DNA of 64,000 nucleotides. Origin: Thiobacillus denitrificans. Its GTDB lineage: Bacteria > Pseudomonadota > Gammaproteobacteria > Burkholderiales > Thiobacillaceae. Both the position numbers and the translations under genes were made by a program. The stretch covers positions 241,266 through 305,265 of the forward strand of contig DYIY01000004.1 in NCBI GenBank assembly GCA_020723405.1. Direction: 5' to 3'. A model generated the notes under the pieces. That model saw only the letters and a list, made by a program, of their open reading frames with translations. It searched no databases and was not told the DNA's origin. This document shows, piece after piece, positions 29,538-38,729 of this stretch (its first letter is position 1; each line of letters starts with the position of its first letter).

Positions 29538-30572
29538 TCAGCCCAGGTTGCGGACGATGTGGGGCCCGAGGAAATTGGCCACCGGCAGGGGCAGGCGCCG
29601 CCAGGCCTCGATGAACAGGCGGTACTTGGGATTGTTGGGGTTGTTCTCCGGCACCCGGTCGGCGGTCACCAGGTGGTAGCGATAGTTCAGAGGCTGGGGC
29701 TCGAAACCCCAGTTACGCTTGAAGTCGTAGGGCCCGGTGCCCACCTTGCTGCGCCCGTAGTCGAACACCTTGTAGCCCCTTTCGCAGGCTTGGCGCAACA
29801 GTTCCCAGTACTTGAAATCGTTGGCGGCCAGGCCCCGGGCATCCTCGGTATCCCCGGCGTAATAGGGCAGGACCTCGTCGCGGAAATAGAAGCTGAGCAC
29901 ACCGGTGACCAGTTTGCCGTCGGGCGCCCGCACCAGCAACACGTCGCAGTCGGGTCCGAACTCCTGGCGCAACAGGGCGAAGAAGCGCTTGGGCAGGGCC
30001 GGGGTGCCGTGGCGATGGACGTTATCGGCAAAGACCGAGAAGAAACCATCCACGCCCGGTTCCCCCTCGGCGCGCAGGTCGTTCTTGATGCCTTTGCGCA
30101 CCATGGCCCGTTGCTTGCGGGGGATGGCCAGCATGTTCTTTTCCACGTCCGGATCAATGGCCTTGCGAAAGGTGACGTAGAGATCGGTGCCTGGCCAGGA
30201 TTCGTCATGGGGTGCATCCCGGTCCCGGTATTCAAGGTGGCCCACCCCCAGTTCCCGGGCCAGCCGCCGGGCATGGGCATCCAGGACGGCGCGGGCTTCC
30301 GGGCTGGCGGCGGCGATGCCGCCATAGACGCAAAAAGGCAGGGCAGTGAGGCTATGGCCGAACAGGCGGCTCTTGATCTCCCCCAGGGGCAGGACTCCTC
30401 GTATCTCGCCATTCTCTTCGGCCAGCAGGAAGTGGGTGCGATGGCCGAAAGCCACTTCGATGACCCGCTTCCAGCCGAAGCGATGGAAGAAGGTGGCCTC
30501 GGGCAGGGCGAACACGAAGGCATCCCAGGCTGCGGCATCCGCCTCGCCGGCGGGGCGTACGGTCAAGGCCAT
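29538..30572 (-). CDS. FemAB-like protein of the XrtA/PEP-CTERM system
   Basis: 344 residues, two GNAT-like halves. FFHRFGWKRVIEVAFGHRTHFL near the N-terminus and FKYWELLRQACERGYKVFDYGRSKVGTGPYDFK near the C-terminus match the TIGR03019 FemAB-related family. It probably transfers an acyl or aminoacyl group to the polysaccharide precursor; the substrate is unknown. It starts 4 bp after the deacetylase stop. Confidence 0.9.
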   Translation of the reverse strand: MALTVRPAGEADAAAWDAFVFALPEATFFHRFGWKRVIEVAFGHRTHFLLAEENGEIRGVLPLGEIKSRLFGHSLTALPFCVYGGIAAASPEARAVLDAHARRLARELGVGHLEYRDRDAPHDESWPGTDLYVTFRKAIDPDVEKNMLAIPRKQRAMVRKGIKNDLRAEGEPGVDGFFSVFADNVHRHGTPALPKRFFALLRQEFGPDCDVLLVRAPDGKLVTGVLSFYFRDEVLPYYAGDTEDARGLAANDFKYWELLRQACERGYKVFDYGRSKVGTGPYDFKRNWGFEPQPLNYRYHLVTADRVPENNPNNPKYRLFIEAWRRLPLPVANFLGPHIVRNLG

Positions 30573-30576
30573 GGAA

Positions 30577-31431
30577 TCAGGCGGCCAATTCCCGGGCGTA
30601 CACCCGGTCGGCGCGTCCCCAGCGGAAATCCCGGCATAGGCGGTCCAGTTTGGCCTCCATGCGGCCCAGGTTCACGTAGTGGCGGAAGCGGCTCTTGAGG
30701 GGGGCGCCGGGCACCCGGGGTTGGTCCGGGTCCACTTCCCAGGGATGGAAGTAGAACATGGCTGGCCGGCCATCCGTGCGGTTCACCCGGTCGATGAGCC
30801 ATCGAGAAGCGGCGTAGGGCAACAGGCGGAAGAATCCGCCCCCCGCCGCCGGCAGATTGCGGCCGTGCCAGTCCACGGTGGTGGGTGGCATCTCCAGCAG
30901 GGACGGGGTGGCCTCGGGGCGGTAGGGGAAACGGGGGGCGCCGGGCATGCCGTAGTGGTCGTGGGCGATGGGATAGATGCTGGAACTGTAACGGTGACCC
31001 GTTTCGGCCAGCACATCCAGAGCCCACAGGTTGGTCTGTCCGATGGAAAAGCTGGGCGCCCGGTAACCCCGGACCGGGACTCCGCCGAGGTCTTCCAGCA
31101 GGGACTTGGCCCGGCTCACGTCGGCACGGAATTCGGCCTGGGAAAGATGGGAGGCCCGCTGGTGGCCGTAGCCATGGCTGGCCAATTCGTGTCCGTGGGC
31201 AACGATGCGCCGCACCACCATGGGATGGCGCTCGGCGATCCAACCCAGGGTGAAGAAGGTGGCGTGGATGCCGTGCCGCTCGAACAGGGCCAGGATGCGT
31301 TCCACGTTGGCTTCCACCCGACAGGGCCAACGTTCCCACGCCTCACGGGGGATGGTGTGCTCAAAGGCGCCGACCTGGAAGTAGTCCTCCACGTCCACGC
31401 TCATCACGTTGGTGATGTCGCCCTCCAACAT
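30577..31431 (-). CDS. XrtA-associated polysaccharide deacetylase (NodB + DUF3473)
   Basis: 284 residues. NodB metal-site motifs are visible: MSVDVEDYFQ (Asp) and HGHELASHGYGHQ (His pair), then RGYRAPSFSIG. The C-terminal DUF3473 ends with FYFHPWEVDPDQPRVPG. Predicted to deacetylate the exopolysaccharide. MLEGDITNVMSVDVED leaves a second start (MSVDVED) possible. Confidence 0.93.
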   Translation of the reverse strand: MLEGDITNVMSVDVEDYFQVGAFEHTIPREAWERWPCRVEANVERILALFERHGIHATFFTLGWIAERHPMVVRRIVAHGHELASHGYGHQRASHLSQAEFRADVSRAKSLLEDLGGVPVRGYRAPSFSIGQTNLWALDVLAETGHRYSSSIYPIAHDHYGMPGAPRFPYRPEATPSLLEMPPTTVDWHGRNLPAAGGGFFRLLPYAASRWLIDRVNRTDGRPAMFYFHPWEVDPDQPRVPGAPLKSRFRHYVNLGRMEAKLDRLCRDFRWGRADRVYARELAA

Positions 31432-31508
31432 CCCTCAGCCCCACCGAGCGGCCAAACCACCCGACCAAGCGGAATCCCGATGACCGGCAGGCAGATGGGA
31501 TGCAAACC

Positions 31509-32528
31509 TCATTCGCTTTCCTGACCGGCGGTGACGGTGTAGAGAACCTTGCGCACCAGGGGGATGAGCCGGTTCAGGGAGCGCTCCATGGCCGCCAGGC
31601 GGATTTCCAGATCCTCCGGCAACAGGACGGTTGTGCCGATCTGTACCGGCATGCCAGCCGTACCCTGGATATCCACCGCGGTGCCGGTGTGGGGCTTATG
31701 CCGGCCCGACTGATGGTGGACTTCCTGCTGCATGTCGGCGATGACTTCCTGGACCGCCTCGGAATCCAGGTGATTCCGTTCCTCCAGGTAACCGAACAGC
31801 ATCAGCCGGTCGCACAGGGTGTTGATGCGCCTGGGCACGCCACTGGTGAACTGGAAGATGGCATCGAAGGCATCTTCACTGAAGGCCGGATTGCCCTGCC
31901 AGCCTGCCGTGTTGAGGCGGTGGAGGATGTATTGGATGGTTTCAGGCCGGTCCAGAGGACCCAGGTGATAGGAGGCGATGACCCGTTGCCGCAATTGCAG
32001 CATCTCCGCACTCTGGATGGTGTCACGGAACTCCGGCTGGCCCAGCAGAAAGCTTTGCAGCAGAGGTTTGTCGCCCTCGTGGAAGTTGGACAGCATGCGC
32101 AACTCCTCGATGGCCCGGTGGGGCAGGTTCTGGGCCTCGTCAACGATGAGCAGGGGCCGCCGATTCTGGCGCACGGCCAGGCGCAGGTAATCCTCCAAGC
32201 TCTTGAGCAGGGCGGACTTGGTGATTCCTTCCGCCTGGAGGCCGAAGGATGTGGCCACGCTGCGCAGGGTGTCGTCAGCGTCCAGTTGGGTGCTCACCAA
32301 TTGGCCGATGAGGTAGGAACCGTTTTCCAGTTTCTTCAGCAGACTCTTAACCAGCAGGGTCTTGCCCGCCCCCACGTCGCCGGTGATGACGATGAAGCCC
32401 TCGCCCAGGGACAGACCGTACTCCAGATAGGCAAAAGCCCGCTTGTGGCCTTTGCTGGCGTAGAAGAAACGGGGATCGGGGTTGAGCTGGAAGGGCTTGT
32501 CCCGCAGGTGGTAATAGCTCTCGTACAT
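31509..32528 (-). CDS. XrtA-associated ATPase (ExeA-like)
   Basis: 339 residues. AAA+/ExeA-type: Walker A VITGDVGAGKTLLVKSLLKK, Walker B RRPLLIVDEAQNLP, arginine-bearing sensor region GVPRRINTLCDRLM. The start MYESYYHLRDKPFQLNPDP is the family hallmark (TIGR03015). It likely powers or gates polysaccharide secretion. 2 bp from the outer-membrane protein stop. Confidence 0.93.
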   Translation of the reverse strand: MYESYYHLRDKPFQLNPDPRFFYASKGHKRAFAYLEYGLSLGEGFIVITGDVGAGKTLLVKSLLKKLENGSYLIGQLVSTQLDADDTLRSVATSFGLQAEGITKSALLKSLEDYLRLAVRQNRRPLLIVDEAQNLPHRAIEELRMLSNFHEGDKPLLQSFLLGQPEFRDTIQSAEMLQLRQRVIASYHLGPLDRPETIQYILHRLNTAGWQGNPAFSEDAFDAIFQFTSGVPRRINTLCDRLMLFGYLEERNHLDSEAVQEVIADMQQEVHHQSGRHKPHTGTAVDIQGTAGMPVQIGTTVLLPEDLEIRLAAMERSLNRLIPLVRKVLYTVTAGQESE

Positions 32529-32530
32529 GG

Positions 32531-33994
32531 TCAGAAGCTCAGGTTGACCCGGGCGGAAAGCGAGTTCTCGCTATATCCGCCGGTCGTGGACTTGTCGGAA
32601 CGATCCAGATGCCGGGCTTCCAGGACGCCGGTGGCATCCTTGGCCAGCTTGCGCGACAACATCCAGGACAGGTTCCAGTCCTCGCTTTCCGATCCAGCGT
32701 AATCGGACTGACTGGAGGATAGGGTCAGGGTGGAGGTCAGCCGGGAATTCAAACGCCAGTTCCAACTGCCCGACAGGCTGGTGGTGTTGCTGCTTAAGGC
32801 AGCGGCCAACGCATCGAGGCGGTTGTCGCTGAGGCTCAGGGAGAAGGTGCTCTTGCCGGTGTTGTAGCTGGTAGTACCCACCCAGGTCTTGGTCAGGTTG
32901 AATCCGTCCTGCAAGGAAGGGACGGAGATGGGCACGACCAGACCGGGAATGAGAACGCATGAGGTATCCGACGGCACGGATCCCTCGGGGACCATGATGA
33001 CCGAGACGCCACACATGTAGCCCACATAGGAGACGCTGTTCGAGATCAGGGCAAACGTGTCCACAACCTGTTCCGAGTAACGCAGGGACCAGGCTGAACG
33101 GCGCGTGCGGTGGCCGAAATCAAGGGAGTAGGAGTTGCCGTTGAACCGCTTGCCCAAGGTGGCAGCCAGCCGGGTCCGGGGGGAGGGGTTCCAACTCATC
33201 CCCAGGTTCCAATAGGAGCCGCCGTTTTGCTGGAAACCGGCGGTGTTGCCGTCATTGGAGTCTTGGCCCAGGGTGGCATTCACCTGGGTCTTGCGGGAGA
33301 TCAGATAGCCCAGGGTGCCGTGCAGTGATGAGACGCGCTTGGCACTGGCGTCGCCGTTGCTGTTCTGCTGCTGGTAGCCCAGGGACCAGGGCAGGCGGTT
33401 GAAAGCGGTTCCGCTGGACAACTGGATGTTGAGGTTGTTGCCTGCGGTGTTGGAAATGGTGGCTCCGTCCGTGTCCGCCAGGGAAAACTGCCAGCGGGCA
33501 TCGAGTTTGGCCATATTGCCAAACCGGCTGCGCCAGGAAGGCGTCAGGCTCAGACTGCGGGTTTCCAGGCTGTTGCCCGTGGTGTTGTAGTTGCCCGTGC
33601 CGCTTGGCAGGGTCTGGTCGGCATTGCGTTGACTGATGTGGGCCCCGGCATCCAGGAAAAAGCTGTCTTCCAGCAATTCGGTCCGCAGGTTGGCACTGAG
33701 CTGGTGGTTGAGGGCGTTCTCATCGCTGTCGTGGCTGAACACCAGGGCTTGCAGGCCGTAATCCACCTGATAATTCGCCCGGCCACCCTTGCCGGTGAGG
33801 GAGAGGCCCGGACGGATTTCGGTCAGGAAGGCGGATTGCCCACCCGTCGTGTCGAGATCGATGTTGTCCGAGTAACGCCCCATGACGGACAAGGTGGGCG
33901 ACAGCCGCCAATCCCCCCAGGCCGTGGTGGCGGCCAGGGCCAGGGACAGGAGCAGAAGGCGCTGGCTACAGGGCTTTTTGGCTTGTTTCAGCAT
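32531..33994 (-). CDS. XrtA-associated outer-membrane beta-barrel protein (TIGR03016 type)
   Basis: 487 residues from the ATG at 33994, which overlaps the kinase gene end by 29 bp. The signal peptide (QRLLLLSLALAATTAWG) is followed by alternating Ser/Thr/Tyr-rich beta strands throughout and a C-terminal aromatic end (SARVNLSF), as in outer-membrane barrels. Probably a pore or scaffold for polysaccharide export. Confidence 0.87.
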   Translation of the reverse strand: MLKQAKKPCSQRLLLLSLALAATTAWGDWRLSPTLSVMGRYSDNIDLDTTGGQSAFLTEIRPGLSLTGKGGRANYQVDYGLQALVFSHDSDENALNHQLSANLRTELLEDSFFLDAGAHISQRNADQTLPSGTGNYNTTGNSLETRSLSLTPSWRSRFGNMAKLDARWQFSLADTDGATISNTAGNNLNIQLSSGTAFNRLPWSLGYQQQNSNGDASAKRVSSLHGTLGYLISRKTQVNATLGQDSNDGNTAGFQQNGGSYWNLGMSWNPSPRTRLAATLGKRFNGNSYSLDFGHRTRRSAWSLRYSEQVVDTFALISNSVSYVGYMCGVSVIMVPEGSVPSDTSCVLIPGLVVPISVPSLQDGFNLTKTWVGTTSYNTGKSTFSLSLSDNRLDALAAALSSNTTSLSGSWNWRLNSRLTSTLTLSSSQSDYAGSESEDWNLSWMLSRKLAKDATGVLEARHLDRSDKSTTGGYSENSLSARVNLSF

Positions 33995-34979
33995 ACGCTC
34001 CATAGCCGCCGTAACCATAACCATAGCCATAGTAATCGCCCGCTCCGGTACGGATCGGTGCCTTGTTGAGGACGATGCCCACGTGCTCGCAATCGGCCAG
34101 ATGGGACAAGGCCTCCTTGATGGCCTCCTGGGGCGTACTTTCCGCCTCCACCACGAAGACGATCTGCCCCATGTACGAAGCCAGCACGGAGGCCTCGCTG
34201 GTGGCCAGCAGCGGGGGGCTGTCGAAGATGACCACCCGGTCGTGATAGCGGCTGGATATCTCCCGCACGAAGTTCTTCATGGCCGAACTGGCCAGGAGTT
34301 CCGTGGCGTGGGAGAAACCGCGCCCGGAAGGCAGCACGGTGAGTTTGGCGATATCCGTTTTGATCAGCACTTCGGAAAGGGGCATGGTGGGATCGCGCAG
34401 CACGTCCAGCAGCCCCTTCTCGGCCTCCAGGCCCAGGTAGCGGATCACCGACGACTTGGCCACGTCCGCATCCACCAGCAGGACGGTGGTGTCCAGTTCG
34501 GTGGCCATGCTGATGGCCAGATTCACGGCCGTGAAGGACTTGCCCTCCCCTGGCACGGAACTGGTCACCATGATCAGGTTGCCGTTGGGCAGCGGCGCGG
34601 TATTGCCATGGCCCAGGGCATTGCTCAGCAGGGGGCGCTTGATCAGGCGGTATTCCTCGGCGATCTTGCTGCGCCCGGCATCGGGAGTGAGGGCGCCCGC
34701 CTCCCGCAGGCGGGCCAGGTTGACCGTGCCCCGCTGACTGCCGATGACGGTGGCCGGGCCCTCATCGTCCTGTCGGACCATGGGGGTGGGCCGGGGAGTC
34801 TGGGGCACGGCCGGCTGGGCGGCAAAGGAAGCCTCGACCCGTTCGATGGCCGCCTCGATGAGGCGGCTTTGTTCGCTGTCACTGGCAACAGGCGCCTGGG
34901 GCGGTGGGGAAGCCTGGGTTTGACCCGGTGCCAACTCGGGATGTCCCATCTTGCCTGCCGCGCGTTCGATGATGCTCAT
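33966..34979 (-). CDS. XrtA-associated tyrosine autokinase
   Basis: 337 residues. BY-kinase fold: Walker A SSVPGEGKSFTAVNLA, Walker A' TVLLVDADVAKSSV, Walker B VVIFDSPPLL. The Tyr-rich tail (about 317-330, YYGYGYGYGGYGAY) is the autophosphorylation cluster. It works with the neighbouring chain-length protein to control polymer length. N-terminal Pro/Gln-rich linker. 13 bp downstream of the chain-length gene. Confidence 0.94.
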   Translation of the reverse strand: MSIIERAAGKMGHPELAPGQTQASPPPQAPVASDSEQSRLIEAAIERVEASFAAQPAVPQTPRPTPMVRQDDEGPATVIGSQRGTVNLARLREAGALTPDAGRSKIAEEYRLIKRPLLSNALGHGNTAPLPNGNLIMVTSSVPGEGKSFTAVNLAISMATELDTTVLLVDADVAKSSVIRYLGLEAEKGLLDVLRDPTMPLSEVLIKTDIAKLTVLPSGRGFSHATELLASSAMKNFVREISSRYHDRVVIFDSPPLLATSEASVLASYMGQIVFVVEAESTPQEAIKEALSHLADCEHVGIVLNKAPIRTGAGDYYGYGYGYGGYGAYAETSQKAL

Positions 34980-34992
34980 GGTGTCTCCTCGC

Positions 34993-36543
34993 TCAGGCGG
35001 CCGGTGACAGGACCAGGTAGTAGATCAACTGGGCCAGCAGCGCCAGCAGGAGGCCAGTCAGGCCAGCGGCGAACAGGAGGTTGCCGCGCCGCAGGCTGCG
35101 CTGCCTGGCCTCGGTCTCGATCAGGGTGACCATGCCGAGCAGGGGATAGCTGGTCAGTTCACGAATCTGCCGGCGGCCATCCACCGTGGGCCGCAATTGC
35201 GCCAGGAGGAAGGCAAGTCCCAGGCCGGCCCCAAGGCCACCGAAGGGGACCATGCTGACCAGCATGGGCCGGTTGGGCCAGGCCGGTTCGTTGGGCACCC
35301 GGGGCGGGTCCACCACGCGGAAGTCCACCACGTCGGTCTTGCTTTCCACTTCGCCGGAAAGCGTGGCCGTTTCCCGGCGCGCCAGCATTTCTTCGTAGTT
35401 TTTCTTGTAGACGTCGTAATCCCGCATGAGCTGGGTGTATTCCGCCTCGATCTGGGGAATGCGGTCCACCGAGCGGTAGAGATCATTGTGCTTGTTCTGT
35501 AGTTGCCCGACCCGGGCCTTGAGCGACGCCACGGTGGCGTCCGCGTCGGCGATGGACAGGGAGAGCTGCTGATACACGGGATTCTGGGCCTTGACCGCTG
35601 CCCCCGGAGGCAGCGCCTTGGCGGCGGATTCCTCTTCCTGCTTCTTCTGTTCCATGAGCCGGGCGATGAGTTGCCGGGTACGGGTGATCTCGGGGTGCAG
35701 ATCGGTATAGCGCAGGCGCAGGCTGTCGAGTTGGGATTGCAGGGCGGAAATACGGCCGTCCAGCGCGGAGGAAGTGGGGGTGGAAACCACTGGCGGGGGT
35801 GCCACGAGCACTTCTTCCTGGTCGGCCAACTGCTGCTGCAACTGAGCCTTGCGCCGGCTGGCTTCCTCCAGTTCGAACCGGGCCTGCTCCAGGGCCACCT
35901 TGACTTCGTTCAACTTGGAGTAGAAATCCCCGCCCTGTCCGGGCATGGTGCCCACATTGCGCCGCTTGAATTCTTCAAGCTGCTTTTCCTTGTCGAGCAG
36001 TTTGTCCTCGTAGGCCTTCAACTGGTCGTCGATGAATTTCTGGGTGTTGGAAATGTCCTTGCGGGCCCCGCCCAGGCTGCTCTCGGTGAAGATGGTGAGC
36101 AGGGCCTGCACCACCCGCTTGGCCAAATCCCGGTTGGAATTCTGGTAGGAGATGGTGTAGAGGTTCTCCCGCTCGGTACCCTGGAGCTTGATGGCCTTGC
36201 CCAGGTCCGCGTAGAGATCCTCCTGCTGCTTGGGCGTCTTGGCGCGCAGATCCAGGTCGGTCATGCGCGCCACCTTTTCCAGATTGGGACGGCTGGCCAG
36301 GGTGCGGGTCATGAGGCTGACCTGCTGGTCCAGGTTGGGCTGGACGGCCAGACCGGAAAGCAGGGGGCGCAGGAGGGACTGGGTGTCCACGTAGACCCGG
36401 GCCTGGGCCTGGTATTGATTCTCCAGCAGGTAGATCCAGACCCAGCCCACCAGGGAAATGGTCCAGGCGACGCCCAATGCGATCCAGCGCCGCCGCCATA
36501 CACCGTGGGCGTAACCGACGACCTGCGACAAGGCCTCATTCAT
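34993..36543 (-). CDS. XrtA-system polysaccharide chain-length determinant (Wzz-like)
   Basis: 516 residues. Two membrane helices (about 20-40 and 485-512) enclose a long periplasmic coiled-coil region, the polysaccharide co-polymerase layout (TIGR03007 type). Residues about 435-450 (DPPRVPNEPAWPNRP) are the conserved Pro-rich segment before the last helix. It pairs with the tyrosine kinase downstream. Confidence 0.93.
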   Translation of the reverse strand: MNEALSQVVGYAHGVWRRRWIALGVAWTISLVGWVWIYLLENQYQAQARVYVDTQSLLRPLLSGLAVQPNLDQQVSLMTRTLASRPNLEKVARMTDLDLRAKTPKQQEDLYADLGKAIKLQGTERENLYTISYQNSNRDLAKRVVQALLTIFTESSLGGARKDISNTQKFIDDQLKAYEDKLLDKEKQLEEFKRRNVGTMPGQGGDFYSKLNEVKVALEQARFELEEASRRKAQLQQQLADQEEVLVAPPPVVSTPTSSALDGRISALQSQLDSLRLRYTDLHPEITRTRQLIARLMEQKKQEEESAAKALPPGAAVKAQNPVYQQLSLSIADADATVASLKARVGQLQNKHNDLYRSVDRIPQIEAEYTQLMRDYDVYKKNYEEMLARRETATLSGEVESKTDVVDFRVVDPPRVPNEPAWPNRPMLVSMVPFGGLGAGLGLAFLLAQLRPTVDGRRQIRELTSYPLLGMVTLIETEARQRSLRRGNLLFAAGLTGLLLALLAQLIYYLVLSPAA

Positions 36544-36597
36544 GTGGACAGGCTCCAGGCGCGGTCAAGCCGCGCAGCGTAGGGATTGCCAAGGGGA

Positions 36598-37206
36598 TCA
36601 GAACCAGCTTTCGGGAATGATCAGCACGTCGCCGGGACGCATGTCCACGTTGGCCGACACGTCGCCCCCCTTGATCAGATCTTCCAGGCGCACGCCATAC
36701 TGCTGCGGCTTGCCATCCACGACACGGAGGATGCTGGCCCGATTGCCGGCGGCAAAATCGGTGAGTCCGCCCACGGAGATCATCACGTCCACCAGGGACA
36801 TTCTCTCCCGGTAGTTGAGGGCCTGGGGCTTGGCCGCCTGGCCGACGACGCGGATCTGTTGGTCATAAGGCCCCACGCCTCCCGAAACGGTCACGGTCAC
36901 CACCGGATCCTGGATGTATCGGCCCAGCACCTTCTCGATGTCCCGGGCCAACTGGGACGGGGTCTTGCCGCTGGCAGGCATGTCCTCCACCAGGTTCATG
37001 GTCACCTTGCCGTCGGGCCGGATGGGGAAACTGCCGGTGACTTCCGGATTGCCCCAGACGAAGACGCTCACCGTGTCACCGGGGCCCAGCAGATAAAGCC
37101 ATTCGGCGGATTCGGCCGCCTTGGCGGGTGCCGGTGGATAGACGGGTCCATTGGCGCAGGCGGACAGCAGCCCAGCCAGCAGGGCGGGCAACACATAGCG
37201 TTTCAT
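36598..37206 (-). CDS. XrtA-system polysaccharide export lipoprotein (Wza-like)
   Basis: 202 residues from ATG 37206. Lipoprotein signal with lipobox LLSAC. The Poly_export domain (YLLGPGDTVSVFVWGNPEVTG, FPIRPDGKVTMNLVEDMPASG) is followed by a SLBB domain (IRVVGQAAKPQALNYRE). It forms the outer-membrane exit. First gene of the cluster; transcription probably begins in the 110-bp spacer upstream. Confidence 0.94.
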   Translation of the reverse strand: MKRYVLPALLAGLLSACANGPVYPPAPAKAAESAEWLYLLGPGDTVSVFVWGNPEVTGSFPIRPDGKVTMNLVEDMPASGKTPSQLARDIEKVLGRYIQDPVVTVTVSGGVGPYDQQIRVVGQAAKPQALNYRERMSLVDVMISVGGLTDFAAGNRASILRVVDGKPQQYGVRLEDLIKGGDVSANVDMRPGDVLIIPESWF

Positions 37207-37316
37207 CCGGGTTCTCCCACAACAGGTCATTGAGCGCTTGGATTATGCCACACGCGCCATGACGGCATTTCCGGAAAAAACTTGAGTCTCACGCCCCTCC
37301 CGGCCCGCCGGGCCGG

Positions 37317-37571
37317 TCAATCCAGCCAGCGCACCAGGTAGTAGAGCCGGAATCCTTCCGATGAACGGGAAGGCCCGGAAGCGACGGCGGCGAAGCGCCC
37401 TGCCTCCGGCCTGGCAGCGGCCCGGGCTTCAGCTTCGCTGGCGTGGGGAGTCACGCAGTTCTCCGGGAAACGCTTGCGGTTGCGGCCACCCGGCGCATAG
37501 ATCACCACCGGTCCCGTGCCCAGCAGGGAAGCCTCTGAGTCGGCGATGAGGCTGGCAATGGCTTCCGCCAT
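37317..37571 (-). CDS. Small hypothetical protein
   Basis: 84 residues, no signal peptide. Starts MAEAIASLIADSEASLLGTG and contains VVIYAPGGRNRKRFPENC, then an Ala/Glu/Arg-rich helix and FRLYYLVRWLD. Start ATG overlaps the stop of the preceding gene (TGATG), so the two are translated together. A GC hairpin (37300-37316) follows the stop but without a close T-run. No family recognised. Confidence 0.6.
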   Translation of the reverse strand: MAEAIASLIADSEASLLGTGPVVIYAPGGRNRKRFPENCVTPHASEAEARAAARPEAGRFAAVASGPSRSSEGFRLYYLVRWLD

Positions 37572-37855
37572 CAATTGAGTTTCCGGCCCGGCGGCACGAA
37601 TTCCATGGTCTGGCTGGCGGCCGGCTCGTCGCTGTAGCGGGGCCGCTCGTTGCGCGCCAGGCCCAGGGCCTCGGCCAGTTCCGCCTCCCGGGCGGAGATG
37701 AGGCCCAGACACATGCGGATGTTCTCCACCGTATCCGGCGCCAGGGGGCTTGGCACGCCATCCCGGGGGGCCAGGTCACGCACGACGGAGGTCAGGGTCT
37801 TGCGCATGGCGCGCAGGATCTGCTGTTCCTTGGACAATTCTGCTTCCTGGCTCAT
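37571..37855 (-). CDS. Small helical hypothetical protein
   Basis: 94 residues from MSQEAELSKEQQILRAMRKT. Charged, predicted helical over about 1-70, with a polar tail ending in TMEFVPPGRKLN. Coupled to the 84-residue gene downstream. Function unknown. It is divergent from mlaA. Confidence 0.65.
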   Translation of the reverse strand: MSQEAELSKEQQILRAMRKTLTSVVRDLAPRDGVPSPLAPDTVENIRMCLGLISAREAELAEALGLARNERPRYSDEPAASQTMEFVPPGRKLN

Positions 37856-38036
37856 GATGGTCCTTGCTCTGGCTGACCCGGTGGTCGGAGGGCCATTGTG
37901 GCCATCCGCAAGGGCCGGGGTCAACCGCGCCGCCGGCAGGGGGAAGGCGCATCGAGGACTGTCCCAGCCCCACCGGCTCAAGTAAACTCCCGGCCTGCCG
38001 ATAGAAAACGACAGAATCAGAACGGAATCTGGCGTC

Positions 38037-38729
38037 ATGAAAGTCCACTCTCTCCTGCCCATCCTCGTCGCCTTCTCCCTGGGGGGTTGCGCCGCCAATG
38101 GCGACCCCAGGGACCCCCTGGAACCCGTGAACCGGGCGGTGCACAACTTCAATGAAGGTTTCGACCAGGTGCTGCTCAAGCCCGTGGCCCAGGTTTACGA
38201 CACCCTGCTGCCCGATTTCGCCAAGACCAGCGTGGGCAACTTCTTCTCCAACCTGGGCGACGTCACCGTCCTGGCCAACGACATCCTGCAATTCAAGCTG
38301 GAGCAGGGCAGCCGGGACTTCATGCGGCTGGCCGTCAACTCCACCTTCGGCATCCTGGGTCTGCTGGACGTGGCCAGCGAAATGGGTCTGCAGAAGCACA
38401 ACGAGGATTTCGGCCAGACCCTGGGCTACTGGGGCATCGGCAGCGGCCCCTATCTGGTGCTGCCCTTCATCGGCCCCAGCAACATCCGTGACACCGCAGG
38501 CTTCCTGGTGGACACGGAATACACCGACCTGGCGCGCAACCACGACGACGTCGCCACCCGCAACCCGGTGCTGGCCCTGCGCGTGGTCAGCCGCCGGGCC
38601 GACCTGCTGGACGCCAAGCGGGCCGTGGAATCCGCCGCCCTGGACGAATACGAGTTCACTCGCGACTTCTACCTGGAGCGGCGCAAGTCCCTGGTCCACG
38701 ACGGCAAGCCGCCAAAAGAAGAGGAATGA
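38037..38729 (+). CDS. mlaA: MlaA/VacJ outer-membrane lipoprotein
   Basis: Removes stray phospholipids from the outer leaflet and passes them to the Mla pathway. 230 residues. Lipobox LGGCA; family motifs DPLEPVNRAVHNFNEGFDQ, GNFFSNLGDVTVLANDILQ, DFGQTLGYWGIGSGPYLVLP. Ends with a charged tail. Overlaps greB (ATGA). Other mla genes are absent here. Confidence 0.95.
   Translation: MKVHSLLPILVAFSLGGCAANGDPRDPLEPVNRAVHNFNEGFDQVLLKPVAQVYDTLLPDFAKTSVGNFFSNLGDVTVLANDILQFKLEQGSRDFMRLAVNSTFGILGLLDVASEMGLQKHNEDFGQTLGYWGIGSGPYLVLPFIGPSNIRDTAGFLVDTEYTDLARNHDDVATRNPVLALRVVSRRADLLDAKRAVESAALDEYEFTRDFYLERRKSLVHDGKPPKEEE

Noticed and set aside
37300..37316. Terminator between the small unknown genes and the exopolysaccharide cluster
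   Set aside because: A 7-bp GC stem exists, but the nearest T-run is about 20 nt away, so it is not a canonical Rho-independent terminator.
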